Source: an uncultured Succinivibrio sp.
GTDB lineage: Bacteria; Pseudomonadota; Gammaproteobacteria; Enterobacterales; Succinivibrionaceae
NCBI GenBank assembly: GCA_900770725.1
Contig: CAAGLL010000038.1
Span: 1-53,074, forward strand
Reading direction: 5' to 3'
Length of the DNA: 53,074 nt
Below are positions 25,257 through 34,326 of this stretch, in pieces (the first letter of the stretch is position 1; every line of letters starts with the position of its first letter). The notes beneath the pieces were generated by a model, which did not search any database, was not told the DNA's origin, and worked only from the letters and a program-made list of their open reading frames with translations. The position numbers were made by a program, and so were the translations under genes.

Positions 25257-25266
25257 GATCTATCCC

Positions 25267-26118
25267 CTACTTTCCTTGGGCCAGGCCAGCCCCATCATCA
25301 GGATCGCACGCGCCTGAATCTCCAGAAGCTCCCTTGGCTTCAGGCACTTTGGCCTGCTTGGATTGAGCGCCGCCCTTGTCCTCGTCCGGGGCCTTGATGA
25401 AGATGGCGCCTATGAAGGCGCCGCCCAGCATCGAGGCCACGAGCGACCAGCTTGCCGCGCCGCTGCCAAAGGCTTCCGAGAGCGCCATGGTGAGGGCGCT
25501 GTTGCACAGGGCCGTGCCTGCGATCACTGCGGCCATGCGCGCCCCGGTGCGGGCGCCTGGGACCACGATGGCGATGAAGAGCGCGTAGAGCGCGACCCCC
25601 AGGGCCAGCGTCACGTTCTCAGGCAGCACGCTCGAGGCGATGATCCCGATCACCGTGCCGGCGTTCCAAGAAAGGTACGAGGTCGTGAAGAGGCCCAGGA
25701 AGTACGGCACGTTGACGTACTTCTGATCGTTGGTGGTGAAGATCGCGAAGGTCTCGTCGGTAATGAAGTGCGAAAGCCCGAGCCTTGCGAGGAACGGCAG
25801 CGACTTGAAGCGGGCGAACACGCAAAGGCTCATCACGAAGTAGCGGAAGTTGACGAGCGCCATGCCGACTGCAGCGGCGATTAGCCCCGCGCCGGAGCCT
25901 GCCATGGCGACTCCGAGGAACTGCCCGGCACCTGAGTAGCAGGTGAGCGACATCAGCACCGTCTGCAACGGGCTGAAGCCCGTCGAGAGCGCCAGCACGG
26001 CGAAGGCTATCGCCACCGGGACGTAGCCCAGCACGATCGGGAGCGCGTCCCTGGAGCCCTTGAGGTAGAAGCCCGCAGCCGTATCGGGCACACGGGAATT
26101 GAGTGCATTGCTTTCCAT
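25267..26118 (-). CDS. azlC: AzlC-family branched-chain amino-acid exporter
   Basis: A 283-residue inner-membrane protein with about seven helices. Family features are LPIVLGYVPVAIAFAVLA, SLTCYSGAGQFLGVAM and GLSHFITDETFAI (key: DE). A charged, Gly/Ala-rich tail of about 45 residues extends beyond the usual AzlC end. ATG 26118 gives a normal AzlC N-terminus; upstream in-frame residues look non-coding. It is divergent from lysC. Confidence 0.88.
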   Translation of the reverse strand: MESNALNSRVPDTAAGFYLKGSRDALPIVLGYVPVAIAFAVLALSTGFSPLQTVLMSLTCYSGAGQFLGVAMAGSGAGLIAAAVGMALVNFRYFVMSLCVFARFKSLPFLARLGLSHFITDETFAIFTTNDQKYVNVPYFLGLFTTSYLSWNAGTVIGIIASSVLPENVTLALGVALYALFIAIVVPGARTGARMAAVIAGTALCNSALTMALSEAFGSGAASWSLVASMLGGAFIGAIFIKAPDEDKGGAQSKQAKVPEAKGASGDSGACDPDDGAGLAQGK

Positions 26119-26268
26119 AGGCCACCGATCATACCCCGCGCCTGCACTAATTTGGAAAGAAAGGCACCGCAATATTGCACGAGCGCGCGCACAGGAATAG
26201 CATTTTCAGGATATACACAGCGTTTGGCGGGCCCTGGGCTCGCAATCCCTATTTCCCGTGCATAGAAA

Positions 26269-27627
26269 ATGAAAGAACTCGACATCGCAAAATTCGGCGG
26301 CACCTCCGTCGGCAACTTCAAGGCCATGGAGTCCAGCTACAAGGTCGCAATCTCCAACAAGGCCACCAGGCTCGTCGTCTCCAGCGCCTGCTCGGGCGTC
26401 ACCAACCTGCTCGTTGAGCTGGCCTCGGGCGCCTGCAACCGCGCCAAGGTTGAAGAGGATCTCGAGAAGATCCGCTCAATCCACATGGACATCATCGAGG
26501 GCCTTGGCAAGCCGCAGGAGCTCGTGGACTTCCTCGAGGGGCACCTGAAGGAGATCAAGAACCTCGCCGCCGAGGCATCGATGGGCCGCAGCGACGAGCT
26601 CACCGACCGCATCGTCTCCCACGGCGAGCTGATGTCGACCTACCTCTTCACGGCGATGTTCAACCACTTCGGCACCAAGGCCGTCTGGTTCGACGTGCGC
26701 CGCGTGATGCGCACCGACTCGAACTTCGGCTGCGCCTCGCCGCTCGTCGAGGTCCTAGGCTCCCTGTCAAAGGAGCTCTTAGCCCCGCTGCTAGAGCAGG
26801 ACGCCGTCGTGGTGACCCAGGGCTTCATCGCCCAGAACTCCGACGGGCAGACCACGACCCTAGGCCGCGGCGGCTCCGACTACTCGGCCGCGCTCCTGGG
26901 CGAGGCGCTCGATGCGACCAGCGTCTCCATCTGGACCGACGTCCCGGGCGTCTACACCACCGATCCGCGCCTGGTGCCGCACGCCAAGTGCATCCCCGAG
27001 CTCACCTACCTGGAGGCGGCCGAGATGGCCACCTTCGGGGCCAAGATCCTCCACCCCTCCACCCTGATCCCGGCGGTGCGCCGCGGGATCCCGGTCTACG
27101 TCGGCTCCAGCCGCGAGCCTGAGAAGGGCGGCACCTGGGTCAGGCCGCAGACCGAGTCCCACCCTCCGTTCAGGGCCGTGGCGCTGCGCAAGAACCAGAG
27201 CCTCATCGTGCTCTCCTCCCCGAAGATGGTCGGCGCCTCGGGCTTCCTCGCCCGCGTGTTCGAGATCTTCGCAAGGCACAAGCGCTCCGTCGATCTCGTG
27301 ACCACCTCCGAGGTCTCCATCGCCATCACCCTCGACGCCGGCACCAATACCTCGGGCCTCTCCCGCGCGATCCCCGACGACATGCTCGACGAGCTGCGCG
27401 GCTTCTGCCACGTCAAGGTCGAGTCCGGGCTGTCACTTGTTGCCATAATCGGCAACCGCATGTCGGAAGTGCCGGGGCTGACCTCCAAGGCGCTCTCGGC
27501 CATCGACGGCTGCAACGTCAAGATGATCTGCTTTGGCGCCTCCAACCACAACCTCTGCTTCCTGCTCGACGCCGAGGACGCCCCCGGCGCCCTGGTGCGC
27601 ATCCACAAGCTCCTGCTTGAGGACTGA
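26269..27627 (+). CDS. lysC: Aspartokinase (lysine-sensitive, AK III type)
   Basis: This enzyme phosphorylates aspartate, the first step toward lysine, threonine and methionine. The 452-residue protein opens with IAKFGGTSVGNF, has GRGGSDYSAALLGEAL and EMATFGAKILHPSTL, and ends with two ACT domains (about 310-450). It is monofunctional, closest in layout to LysC (E. coli 449). The start lacks a clear Shine-Dalgarno sequence. The 150-bp upstream spacer is too short for, and shows no sign of, a classical lysine riboswitch. Confidence 0.93.
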   Translation: MKELDIAKFGGTSVGNFKAMESSYKVAISNKATRLVVSSACSGVTNLLVELASGACNRAKVEEDLEKIRSIHMDIIEGLGKPQELVDFLEGHLKEIKNLAAEASMGRSDELTDRIVSHGELMSTYLFTAMFNHFGTKAVWFDVRRVMRTDSNFGCASPLVEVLGSLSKELLAPLLEQDAVVVTQGFIAQNSDGQTTTLGRGGSDYSAALLGEALDATSVSIWTDVPGVYTTDPRLVPHAKCIPELTYLEAAEMATFGAKILHPSTLIPAVRRGIPVYVGSSREPEKGGTWVRPQTESHPPFRAVALRKNQSLIVLSSPKMVGASGFLARVFEIFARHKRSVDLVTTSEVSIAITLDAGTNTSGLSRAIPDDMLDELRGFCHVKVESGLSLVAIIGNRMSEVPGLTSKALSAIDGCNVKMICFGASNHNLCFLLDAEDAPGALVRIHKLLLED

Positions 27628-27659
27628 TGAACTGAAGGCCGCCTGGGGCGGCACGCAGG

Positions 27660-27688
27660 AAGGGCGCCTTGGGCGCCCTTCTTGTTTT
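27660..27688 (+). terminator. Rho-independent terminator of lysC
   Basis: Nine-base perfect arms AAGGGCGCC/GGCGCCCTT with a three-base loop, followed by CTTGTTTT. Confidence 0.88.
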
Positions 27689-27782
27689 CAAGGCAAGGTC
27701 CGCGCGAAGCCTTATGCATTTCTGGCATGATCATTGCTTTTGAAAACGAGTCAAAAAGCGCCGAATTTGCCATGAAGAAGGC

Positions 27783-27810
27783 TAAAGGCGGGGCCTGCCA
27801 CGGCCGATAA
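27783..27810 (+). promoter_or_regulatory. Sigma-28 (FliA)-like promoter of fliD
   Basis: TAAAGGCG (27783-27790) and a perfect GCCGATAA (27803-27810) are 12 bp apart (consensus 11). It lies 57 bp before the fliD start. Confidence 0.72.
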
Positions 27811-27867
27811 GAGGGTAGAAAAGGAAAAGGGCACGGCGGATGCTCCGCCTTGCCATGGAGGGAGAAG

Positions 27868-29376
27868 ATGGCATCGACAATCACATCGCTTGGAGCTGCA
27901 TCAGGCAACGACTTCAGCTCCATCGTGGAGCAGCTGGTCAAGCTCAAGAAGAGCCAGGTGACCAGGCAGACCACCTCAAGGTCGAATGCAAACACCATCG
28001 AGCTGTCAGGCGTCGCCTCGTTCAAGAGCGCGCTCTCGACGTTCCAGAGCGCCATCACCTCGATCACCAACGACACCGAGGCCTTCAACGTCCACAAGAT
28101 CACGACCACCCAGTCGTCATCGAACCAGATCTTCAGCGTCACCGCCGCAGACGGCGTGAGCAACACGAACTTCGACCTCGCGGTGACCCAGGTGGCCAAG
28201 GCCGAGAAGGACACCAAGAAGTTCGCGACCGCCGACGGCTTCAACAACAAGTTCGAGGCCGGCACCCTCACCTTCGACCTGGGCGACAACAAGACCTTCT
28301 CCGTAGACGTTGCAGACGGCGAGAGCCTTGAGAGCATCCGCAAGAAGATCAACCAGAACGCCTACGGCGTCTCCGCATCGCTCGTGAAGACCTCCTCAGG
28401 CTACACGCTCTCGCTTGCAGGCGGCACCACCGGCGACTCGGCGAGCGCCATCAAGGTCACCTCCTCTGCCAAGGACGGCACCACGGCCAATGGCCGCGAC
28501 AGCCTAAGCTCGCTTGCCATCGATCCTGACAGCGACTACGCGAGCCAGGGCTGGACCCACAGCGCCGCGCAGGACGCGGTGATCCAGGTGGACGGCGAGG
28601 AGCTGCGCTCCTCCTCAAACAAGTTCGACAACGTGGTCGCCGGCCTCAACATCGAGGTCTACCAGACCTCCGAGGCGGCATCGAGCAGCGACACCAGCAC
28701 CACGACCATCAAGGGAACGGCCGCCGACGGCTCGGACGACAAGACGGTGAAGACCTACAACGTCAACGTCGCGACCGACTCCAGCTCCTCTGCCACCAAG
28801 ATGCAGAACTTCGTGAACGCCTACAACACCATGGTCAGCTCGCTGACCGCGCTGTCCAAGAGCAACACCTACACCAACGGCGCCTCCAACGAGGACGGCG
28901 GCGATCTCGCCGGCGACTCCTCGGTCACCTCGGTCATGAACCAGCTGCAGAACATGGTGACCCGCTTTTCGAAGTCCGAGGGCGGCATGACCATCTTCGA
29001 CATGGGGCTGACCTTCAACAAGGACGGCACGCTGAGCTTCAGCTCGTCGGACTTCAGCAAGGCCATGGAGAGCAACCCCAACGCGGTGAACGACATGTTC
29101 ACCAACAGCTCCGACGGCCTGCTCACCAAGATGGACAGCTACCTCGACTCATACACCGAAAGCTCGGGGATCCTCGACCAGAGGACCCAGAGGCTCAACT
29201 CCGAGAAGTCGGACATCGAGTACCAGCAGCAGAAGGACGCGGAGACGATCGAGGCCTACCAGACCATGATCACCAAGAAGTACTCGAACCTCGACACCCT
29301 GATGGCCAACAACTCGAGCTCCTTGAGCTCGCTTACCAGCGTGCTCTCCTCGCTCAAGTCGAGCTCTTCGTCATAA
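27868..29376 (+). CDS. fliD: Flagellar filament cap protein (hook-associated protein 2)
   Basis: This secreted protein caps the growing filament and folds flagellin into place. The 502-residue chain has the FliD N-domain (SGNDFSSIVEQLVKLKK, then coiled-coil) and the FliD C-domain from about residue 240 (VQVDGEEL-type VIQVDGEELRSSSNKFDNVVAGLNIEVYQT). The C-terminal coil includes YQQQKDAETIEAYQTMITKKYSNLDTLMA, ending in a Ser-rich tail. ATG 27868 follows a GGAGGGAGAAG purine run; an earlier in-frame ATG at 27850 lies upstream of this site. No fliS follows. Confidence 0.92.
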   Translation: MASTITSLGAASGNDFSSIVEQLVKLKKSQVTRQTTSRSNANTIELSGVASFKSALSTFQSAITSITNDTEAFNVHKITTTQSSSNQIFSVTAADGVSNTNFDLAVTQVAKAEKDTKKFATADGFNNKFEAGTLTFDLGDNKTFSVDVADGESLESIRKKINQNAYGVSASLVKTSSGYTLSLAGGTTGDSASAIKVTSSAKDGTTANGRDSLSSLAIDPDSDYASQGWTHSAAQDAVIQVDGEELRSSSNKFDNVVAGLNIEVYQTSEAASSSDTSTTTIKGTAADGSDDKTVKTYNVNVATDSSSSATKMQNFVNAYNTMVSSLTALSKSNTYTNGASNEDGGDLAGDSSVTSVMNQLQNMVTRFSKSEGGMTIFDMGLTFNKDGTLSFSSSDFSKAMESNPNAVNDMFTNSSDGLLTKMDSYLDSYTESSGILDQRTQRLNSEKSDIEYQQQKDAETIEAYQTMITKKYSNLDTLMANNSSSLSSLTSVLSSLKSSSSS

Positions 29377-29396
29377 GGCTGGGCTTGAAGATGATG

Positions 29397-29427
29397 CGGG
29401 GGCGCCGATGGCGCCCCCGTTTAGTTT
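29397..29427 (+). terminator. Rho-independent terminator of fliD
   Basis: Arms CGGGGGCGCC/GGCGCCCCCG with a GAT loop are followed by TTTAGTTT. Confidence 0.85.
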
Positions 29428-29525
29428 CCTGTTCTCATGCTGCCGGCGCTAAGACAGCCTGCCCTGCCGCAATATGCCGCGGCAGGCGGGCGCGGGCCTT
29501 GCTTCCCATCCCCTGCCCTGCGCGC

Positions 29526-29558
29526 AAAAAAGCGGCAGTTCCAGAATGGAGCTGCCGC
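29526..29558 (-). terminator. Terminator of the sugar-catabolic operon
   Basis: On the minus strand arms GCGGCAGCTCC/GGAACTGCCGC (one mismatch) run into six T residues. It lies 45 bp past the FGGY kinase stop, the last gene of the long operon. Confidence 0.8.
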
Positions 29559-29602
29559 ACACATGGCAAGACTTTTTTTGGGGGCCTTACATGAAGCTTT
29601 GG

Positions 29603-31102
29603 CTACGAGCCTAAGGCTATGGCGGCCTTGACCGCCTTGTGCCAGCCCTCCGTGAGCCTTGCGCGCTCATCCTCGCCTATCGCAGGCTTGTAGGAGCGGC
29701 ACGTGGCAGGATCCTCCTGCAGCGCCTCCTCAGGGCAGGTTCCCTGGGCGATGCCTGCGAGCATCGCCGCGCCCTTGCCCGAGAGCTCGGCGTCAGGCGG
29801 CACCGTGACCGGGATCCCCAGGAGGTCGGACTGCTTCTGCATCAGGTAGCCGTTGGCGGTGGCCCCGCCGTCGGCGTGCAGCGACGCGTTGGAGACGCCC
29901 GAGGCCTCAAGCTCGAGGCTTACGAGATCGGAGACCTGGTAGGCGATGGAGTCGAGCGCGGCGCGCACGACCTCGGCCCTGCCGGTGAGCCTGCTCATGC
30001 CGGTGATCATGCCGCGCGCCCCGCCGTCGAACCACGGGGCGCCCAGGCCTGAGAAGGCCGGAACCCAGTAGCAGCGGTCGGCCGGGTTGGCCGCGCGCGC
30101 CAGCGCCTCGGTCTCCGATGGGGACTTGATGATCCCCAGGGAGTCCTTGAGGTAGGTGATGATCGCAGCCGAGTAGTTGATGTTGCCCTCGAGCACGAAC
30201 ACGGCCTTGCCCCCCTGGCGCCTCCAGCCTGCCGAGGCGACGATGCCGTGCCGGACCTTGGGAACCTCGAACCCTGCGTTCATCATCACCGACGATCCGG
30301 TGCCGTAGGTCGCCTTCATGCCGCCTGAGGCAAGGCAGCCGTGCCCGAAGAGCGCGCCCTGCGAGTCGCCCACGCAGGCATGCAGCGGGATCCTGCGGGA
30401 GAGGGCCCCGCGGAAGTCCGTCATGCCGAAGAGGCTGTCGGTGTCGCGGATCGGCGGCAGCGCCGCCTCCGGCACCTTGAAGAGCGCGCAGAGATCCGCA
30501 TCCCACCCTTGTGACTTGAGATCCATGAGCTCGGTGCGCGAGGCGTCCGAGGGCTCGGTCGCGAAGGCCTCGTCGCCGCACAGCCACGAGAGCAGGTAGG
30601 CGTCGATGTTGCCAACGCGCAGGTTGCCCTTCTGGGCCTCCTCGTTGAACGCAGGCACGTTCTCGGCCATCCAGCAGAGCTTGGGCCCTGAGAAGTACTC
30701 GGAGAGCTCAAGCCCGGTGCGGCTGCGCACGAGATCCTTCTGCGAGGCTACCTCGCCGCGCTTTACGATCTCATGCGCCCTGCCGCACTGCCAGACGATG
30801 GCGTTGTGCACGGGCTCGAGGTCCGAGCGCCGCCACGCGGCCACAGTCTCGCGCTGCACCGAGAGCCCGGCGCAGGCGATCCTGCCCTCATAAGAGGGAT
30901 CCTGCCCCACGACCTGCGAGACCGCCTTGCAGACGTTCCCACGGATCTCCTTTAAGTCGTGCTCGACGTAGCCGCGCGAGTCGACTATCTGGCGGTGAGG
31001 CAGCGAGGCCTTGGCCACCAGGCGCCCCTTCGCATCAAATAGGAGCGCCTTGGTGCCCTGGGTGCTCTGGTCGATGCCCAGGATGAGGGGGCCTTCAGCC
31101 AT
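29603..31102 (-). CDS. FGGY-family carbohydrate kinase (candidate apulose kinase)
   Basis: This ATP-dependent sugar kinase has 499 residues and two actin-like domains. It shows ILGIDQSTQGTKALLFD (phosphate-1 loop), GYVEHD, SVQRETVAAW (substrate-side loop), and the FGGY-type signature region YWVPAFSGLGAPWFDGGARG. The sequence style is close to glycerol/xylulose kinases. In this operon it would phosphorylate the ketose made by the upstream isomerase-like protein; with a split transketolase beside it, apulose to apulose-4-phosphate is the best guess. ATG 31102 overlaps the end of the transketolase C gene by 8 bp. Confidence 0.85.
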   Translation of the reverse strand: MAEGPLILGIDQSTQGTKALLFDAKGRLVAKASLPHRQIVDSRGYVEHDLKEIRGNVCKAVSQVVGQDPSYEGRIACAGLSVQRETVAAWRRSDLEPVHNAIVWQCGRAHEIVKRGEVASQKDLVRSRTGLELSEYFSGPKLCWMAENVPAFNEEAQKGNLRVGNIDAYLLSWLCGDEAFATEPSDASRTELMDLKSQGWDADLCALFKVPEAALPPIRDTDSLFGMTDFRGALSRRIPLHACVGDSQGALFGHGCLASGGMKATYGTGSSVMMNAGFEVPKVRHGIVASAGWRRQGGKAVFVLEGNINYSAAIITYLKDSLGIIKSPSETEALARAANPADRCYWVPAFSGLGAPWFDGGARGMITGMSRLTGRAEVVRAALDSIAYQVSDLVSLELEASGVSNASLHADGGATANGYLMQKQSDLLGIPVTVPPDAELSGKGAAMLAGIAQGTCPEEALQEDPATCRSYKPAIGEDERARLTEGWHKAVKAAIALGS

Positions 31103-32033
31103 TGAGCAGCCCCTCCGCCTTCTTTGCGATGCCCTCGCCGGTGAGGCCATAGTACGCGAAAACCTCCTTGGATGTGCCGGTGATCACCGGCGCGTCAGGC
31201 AGCGACATCACGCAAAGCTTGCGCGGGCACTTCTCGCCAAGCACGCGCGCGACCTCGGAGCCTAAGCCGCCGAACGGGGAGTGCTCCTCGACGGTCACCA
31301 CGGCCCTGGCGTTCTGCGCGGCCTTGACGATGGCGTCCTCGTCCAGGGGCTTTAGGCAGTACATGTCGACCACGCTGGCGCTGATGCCCTTCTTCTTCAG
31401 GATCTCGCCTGCCTGCTTTGCATAGAGCACCATCTCGCCGCAGGCGATGATGGCGACGTCCGTGCCTTTTGCGATGAAGGTGGCCTTGTCCATCTCAAAG
31501 GGGCAGTCGTCCTCGGAGTAGACCGGATCGACGGCGTTGCGGCCCACGCGGATGTAGGCAGGCTCGTTGTCCTTGACCATCACCTCCATGAGCTTCCTGG
31601 TCTGCCAGCAGTCCGAGGGCAGGTAGACCCTCATGCCGGGGATCGAGGTCATGCAGGCGATGTCCTGGGCGCTGTGGTGGGACATGCCCAGCGCGCCGTA
31701 GCTCACGCCGCCTGAGATGCCGATGAGCTTGACGTTGGTGTGCGAGTAGGCCACGTCGACCTTGCACTGCTCGTAGGAGCGGGCGGTGATGAAGCAGGCC
31801 GGGGACATCGGGAACGGGCGCTTGCCCACGCGGGCCATGCCCGCGCTGATCCCCACGAGGTCCTGCTCGGCGATGCCGACCTCGACGCTCTGGGACGGGA
31901 ACTTCTCAAAGAAGGGGGTGGCGCTGGCCGAGCCCCTCGAGTCAGAGCAGAGCACCACGATGTCGCGGTCGTTCGCGGCCGCTTCCATCAGCACGTTGCA
32001 GATCATCTGCTTGTTTGCAATGTTCTTGGACAT
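31095..32033 (-). CDS. Transketolase C-terminal subunit (candidate apulose-4-phosphate transketolase subunit B)
   Basis: The 312-residue protein has the pyrimidine-binding and C-terminal domains of transketolase: a start in NKQMICNVLMEAAANDRDIVVLCSDSRGS, the catalytic Glu in EVGIAEQDLVGISAGMA, and a C-domain from about residue 190. It needs the separate N subunit for activity. Its ATG overlaps the N-subunit stop as TGATG. Known apiose clusters use a two-subunit enzyme of this kind (AptA/AptB). A normal full-length transketolase is present elsewhere in the window (47063-49063), so this one is probably dedicated to a special sugar. Confidence 0.88.
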   Translation of the reverse strand: MSKNIANKQMICNVLMEAAANDRDIVVLCSDSRGSASATPFFEKFPSQSVEVGIAEQDLVGISAGMARVGKRPFPMSPACFITARSYEQCKVDVAYSHTNVKLIGISGGVSYGALGMSHHSAQDIACMTSIPGMRVYLPSDCWQTRKLMEVMVKDNEPAYIRVGRNAVDPVYSEDDCPFEMDKATFIAKGTDVAIIACGEMVLYAKQAGEILKKKGISASVVDMYCLKPLDEDAIVKAAQNARAVVTVEEHSPFGGLGSEVARVLGEKCPRKLCVMSLPDAPVITGTSKEVFAYYGLTGEGIAKKAEGLLNG

Positions 32034-32857
32034 CAGGCTTCCTCCTCTGCTGCCTTGAGGTCGGCCATGATCTGGCGGTACTCCTCCTCGGTCGGGAGGT
32101 GGTGGTGCCAGGAGGCCTTGTTCTCCATGATCTTCGAGCCCTTGCCCTTGATGGAGTTGGAGATGATGACGGTTGGCTTGCCCTTGACCACGCGCGCCTC
32201 CTCGAAGGCGCTGTGCAGTTCGGCAAGGTCGTTGCCGTCGGCCACGTCGATGACGTGCCACCCGAAGCTCGCCCACTTGCCGTGGAGGTCGCCCAGGGCC
32301 ATCACGTCCTCGGTGTTGCCCGAGATCTGCAGGTGGTTGCGGTCAACGAGCGCGCAGAGGTTGTCGAGGCGGTAGTTGGCGCCTGCCATGGCGCCCTCCC
32401 ACACCGAGCCCTCGGCCTGCTCGCCGTCGCCCATCACCACGTAGACGCGGTGCGACGTGTTGTTCATGCGCTCGGCGATCGCCATGCCTACCGCGACCGG
32501 GAGGCCGTGGCCCAGGGCGCCGGAGTTCATCTCGATGCCCGGCAGCTTGTTGTTCGGGTGCCCGATGAAGGGCGACCCGAAGCGCGAGAACTTCTCGAGC
32601 ACCTCCGAGAGCGGGAAGAACCCCTTCTCGGCGAGCACCGCGTAGAGCGCCTCGACGCTGTGGCCCTTGGACATCACGAAGTGGTCGTGGTTGCCCGAGG
32701 CGAAGTTCTCCGGAGTCACGTCCATCTGGCGGAAGTAGATCTCCACGAGCGCCTCGACGACCGACATGTCGCCGCCGATGTGGCCGCCCTTGCCGCTCAT
32801 GATGATGTCAAGGAGGTTCTCCCTGAGCTTCCAGCAGAGTTTCTTTAAGTCAGCCAT
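32033..32857 (-). CDS. Transketolase N-terminal subunit (candidate apulose-4-phosphate transketolase subunit A)
   Basis: The 274-residue protein holds the thiamine-diphosphate binding domain: GHIGGDMSVVEALVEIYF, SKGHSVEALYAVLA, and the GDG...N motif in VMGDGEQAEGSVWEGAMAGANYRLDNLCALVDRN. It pairs with the C subunit encoded immediately downstream (one-base overlap). The gene starts 1 bp after the fucose-isomerase-like stop region, so the block from 34271 to 29603 is tightly coupled. Confidence 0.88.
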   Translation of the reverse strand: MADLKKLCWKLRENLLDIIMSGKGGHIGGDMSVVEALVEIYFRQMDVTPENFASGNHDHFVMSKGHSVEALYAVLAEKGFFPLSEVLEKFSRFGSPFIGHPNNKLPGIEMNSGALGHGLPVAVGMAIAERMNNTSHRVYVVMGDGEQAEGSVWEGAMAGANYRLDNLCALVDRNHLQISGNTEDVMALGDLHGKWASFGWHVIDVADGNDLAELHSAFEEARVVKGKPTVIISNSIKGKGSKIMENKASWHHHLPTEEEYRQIMADLKAAEEEA

Positions 32858-32858
32858 G

Positions 32859-34271
32859 CTATTCCCCCCTCAGGTAGGCCTTGACGTCCTCTTCGATCGG
32901 ATCGTAGAGGTCGGGCTTGATGCCCATGTACTTGCAGGCCTCGTACATGACCGGCACGACGTCCTTGTAGACGCCGACGCAGTGGTGGATGTACGGGCCG
33001 GTGACGATCTTCTCCTCAAGGCGCTTGATGTTCTGCACCTTGACCCACATGTAGGTGCCCAGGATGTGCGGGCCGTCGGCGCTCTGCGCGTTGCCCAGGA
33101 GCAGCGAGTACTCGCCGTTGTCGCCGTCAAAGCGCATGAGAGTGAGCTTGTCGCCGTGCTTGGCCTCGGCCGAGAGCGCGCCCTCGTCCTTGAAGGCTAT
33201 AGGGCAGGTGAGCTCGGGCTTCTTGGAGAGGATCGAGTAAGGCCACGGGCCGCAGTGCTGCAGGAGCTCGATGTTGTCGGCATCGGCAAGGCGCACCGTC
33301 CAGTCGGCAAAGAAGCTGCGCGAGCCGTCCATGGTCGCAGCCTCGGCCAGAAGCGCGGTGATTGCGCCGTGGATGTCGGTCTCGCAGACGATCGGGTAGC
33401 CCATGTCGTTTAATATGGCGTTGGCCGCGCAAGGCATGATCCCAAGCTCGTCCTGCAGCGCCGTCCAGCACTGGATCGCGCCGGCCTGGCAGCCGTATTT
33501 CTCAAGAAGCCTCTTCATGGCCTCGGCAAGCGCGGCGATGGTCTTCAGGTGGTCGGGCGTGACCTTGACCACGGTGTTCTCCTGCAGGAACTTGATCTGC
33601 TCCTGCGCGCCGTTCTCGGCCAGGATCTTCTTCGTGAGCAGCACGACCTCGGAGAGCGGCACCGGGGAGAGCTGGATGTTGAACTTCTCCAAAAGCTCGC
33701 CCTCGTTGCACATCGTCGACCAGAAGTCGAACGGGCGCGGGCCCATCTGCAATATGCGCATGTGCCTGAAGGTCTTGACGACGTTGCAGACGGCCAGGAA
33801 GTCCTTGACCCCGCGCTCGAACACCGGATCGCTTAAGCGGCAGTTGGTGAGGTAGGTGAAGGGCACGCGGAAGCGGCGCAGCACCTTGCCGGTTGCGAAC
33901 AAGCCGCACTGGCTGTCGCGCAGCCTCACGCCGTTGGGCAGCGGGCGCTCGTCCAGGGGGCCCCAGACCAGGACCGGGAGGCCCAGGTCCTTGGCAAGCC
34001 TGGCGCAGACGTACTCGGTGCCGAAGTTGCAGTGGGCGAGCATGATCCCATCCACGCCCTCGCGGCGGAACTTGTCGGCGATCTTCTTGACGTCCTCGTC
34101 GGCAAAGAGCAGCCCCTCGGGGTTGATGTCCTTGATGTCCACGAAGTCGATGCCAAGTTCGGTGAGGCGCTTTGCGGTGAGGTCGCGGTACTTGAGCGCG
34201 TCAGGGGCGGAGAAGACGCTCCTGCGGGTGGGCACGAAGCCCAGTTTCACGTGTTTTGTTGCCATATTCAT
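32859..34271 (-). CDS. L-fucose/L-arabinose isomerase-like protein (candidate aldose isomerase of the operon)
   Basis: The 470-residue cytosolic protein has a FucI/AraA-type fold: KLGFVPTRRSVFSAPDA at the N-terminus, GVDGIMLAHCNFGTEYVCARLAKDLGLPVLVWGP (key: GTE, WGP), MGPRPFDFWSTMCNEGELLEKF, and CETDIHGAITALLA near residue 335. It probably converts the imported aldose to a ketose. Placed with a split transketolase and an FGGY kinase, D-apiose is a reasonable substrate, but this protein family is broad. ATG 34271 uses a Shine-Dalgarno sequence that lies beyond an intervening hairpin. Confidence 0.8.
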   Translation of the reverse strand: MNMATKHVKLGFVPTRRSVFSAPDALKYRDLTAKRLTELGIDFVDIKDINPEGLLFADEDVKKIADKFRREGVDGIMLAHCNFGTEYVCARLAKDLGLPVLVWGPLDERPLPNGVRLRDSQCGLFATGKVLRRFRVPFTYLTNCRLSDPVFERGVKDFLAVCNVVKTFRHMRILQMGPRPFDFWSTMCNEGELLEKFNIQLSPVPLSEVVLLTKKILAENGAQEQIKFLQENTVVKVTPDHLKTIAALAEAMKRLLEKYGCQAGAIQCWTALQDELGIMPCAANAILNDMGYPIVCETDIHGAITALLAEAATMDGSRSFFADWTVRLADADNIELLQHCGPWPYSILSKKPELTCPIAFKDEGALSAEAKHGDKLTLMRFDGDNGEYSLLLGNAQSADGPHILGTYMWVKVQNIKRLEEKIVTGPYIHHCVGVYKDVVPVMYEACKYMGIKPDLYDPIEEDVKAYLRGE

Positions 34272-34303
34272 TTTTAAGGCCCGCCCAGGCGGGCCTCTCC
34301 TTT
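34272..34303 (-). promoter_or_regulatory. Hairpin-bridged ribosome-binding site of the isomerase-like gene
   Basis: On the minus strand AAAGGAG (34303-34297) is followed directly by a perfect 9-bp hairpin, AGGCCCGCC-TG-GGCGGGCCT (34296-34277), then TAAAA and ATG 34271. In linear form the site is 25 nt from the start, too far. When the 20-nt hairpin folds, 5 nt separate the site from the ATG. Phage T4 gene 38 is a known precedent. No other Shine-Dalgarno sequence is present. Confidence 0.6.
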
Positions 34304-34326
34304 ATCCTGTGTACGCTTTAGTCCTT

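Noticed and set aside
26119..26268. Lysine riboswitch upstream of lysC
   Set aside because: The spacer is only 150 bp and also serves divergent azlC. The five-helix lysine-box elements could not be traced.
27096..28352. 418-residue minus-strand frame across lysC and fliD
   Set aside because: Shadow of two clear genes; Ser/Leu-rich, with no ribosome-binding site and no domain. Similar antisense frames at 2806-4056, 11386-12435, 37604-38623 and 51774-52682 were dropped for the same reason.
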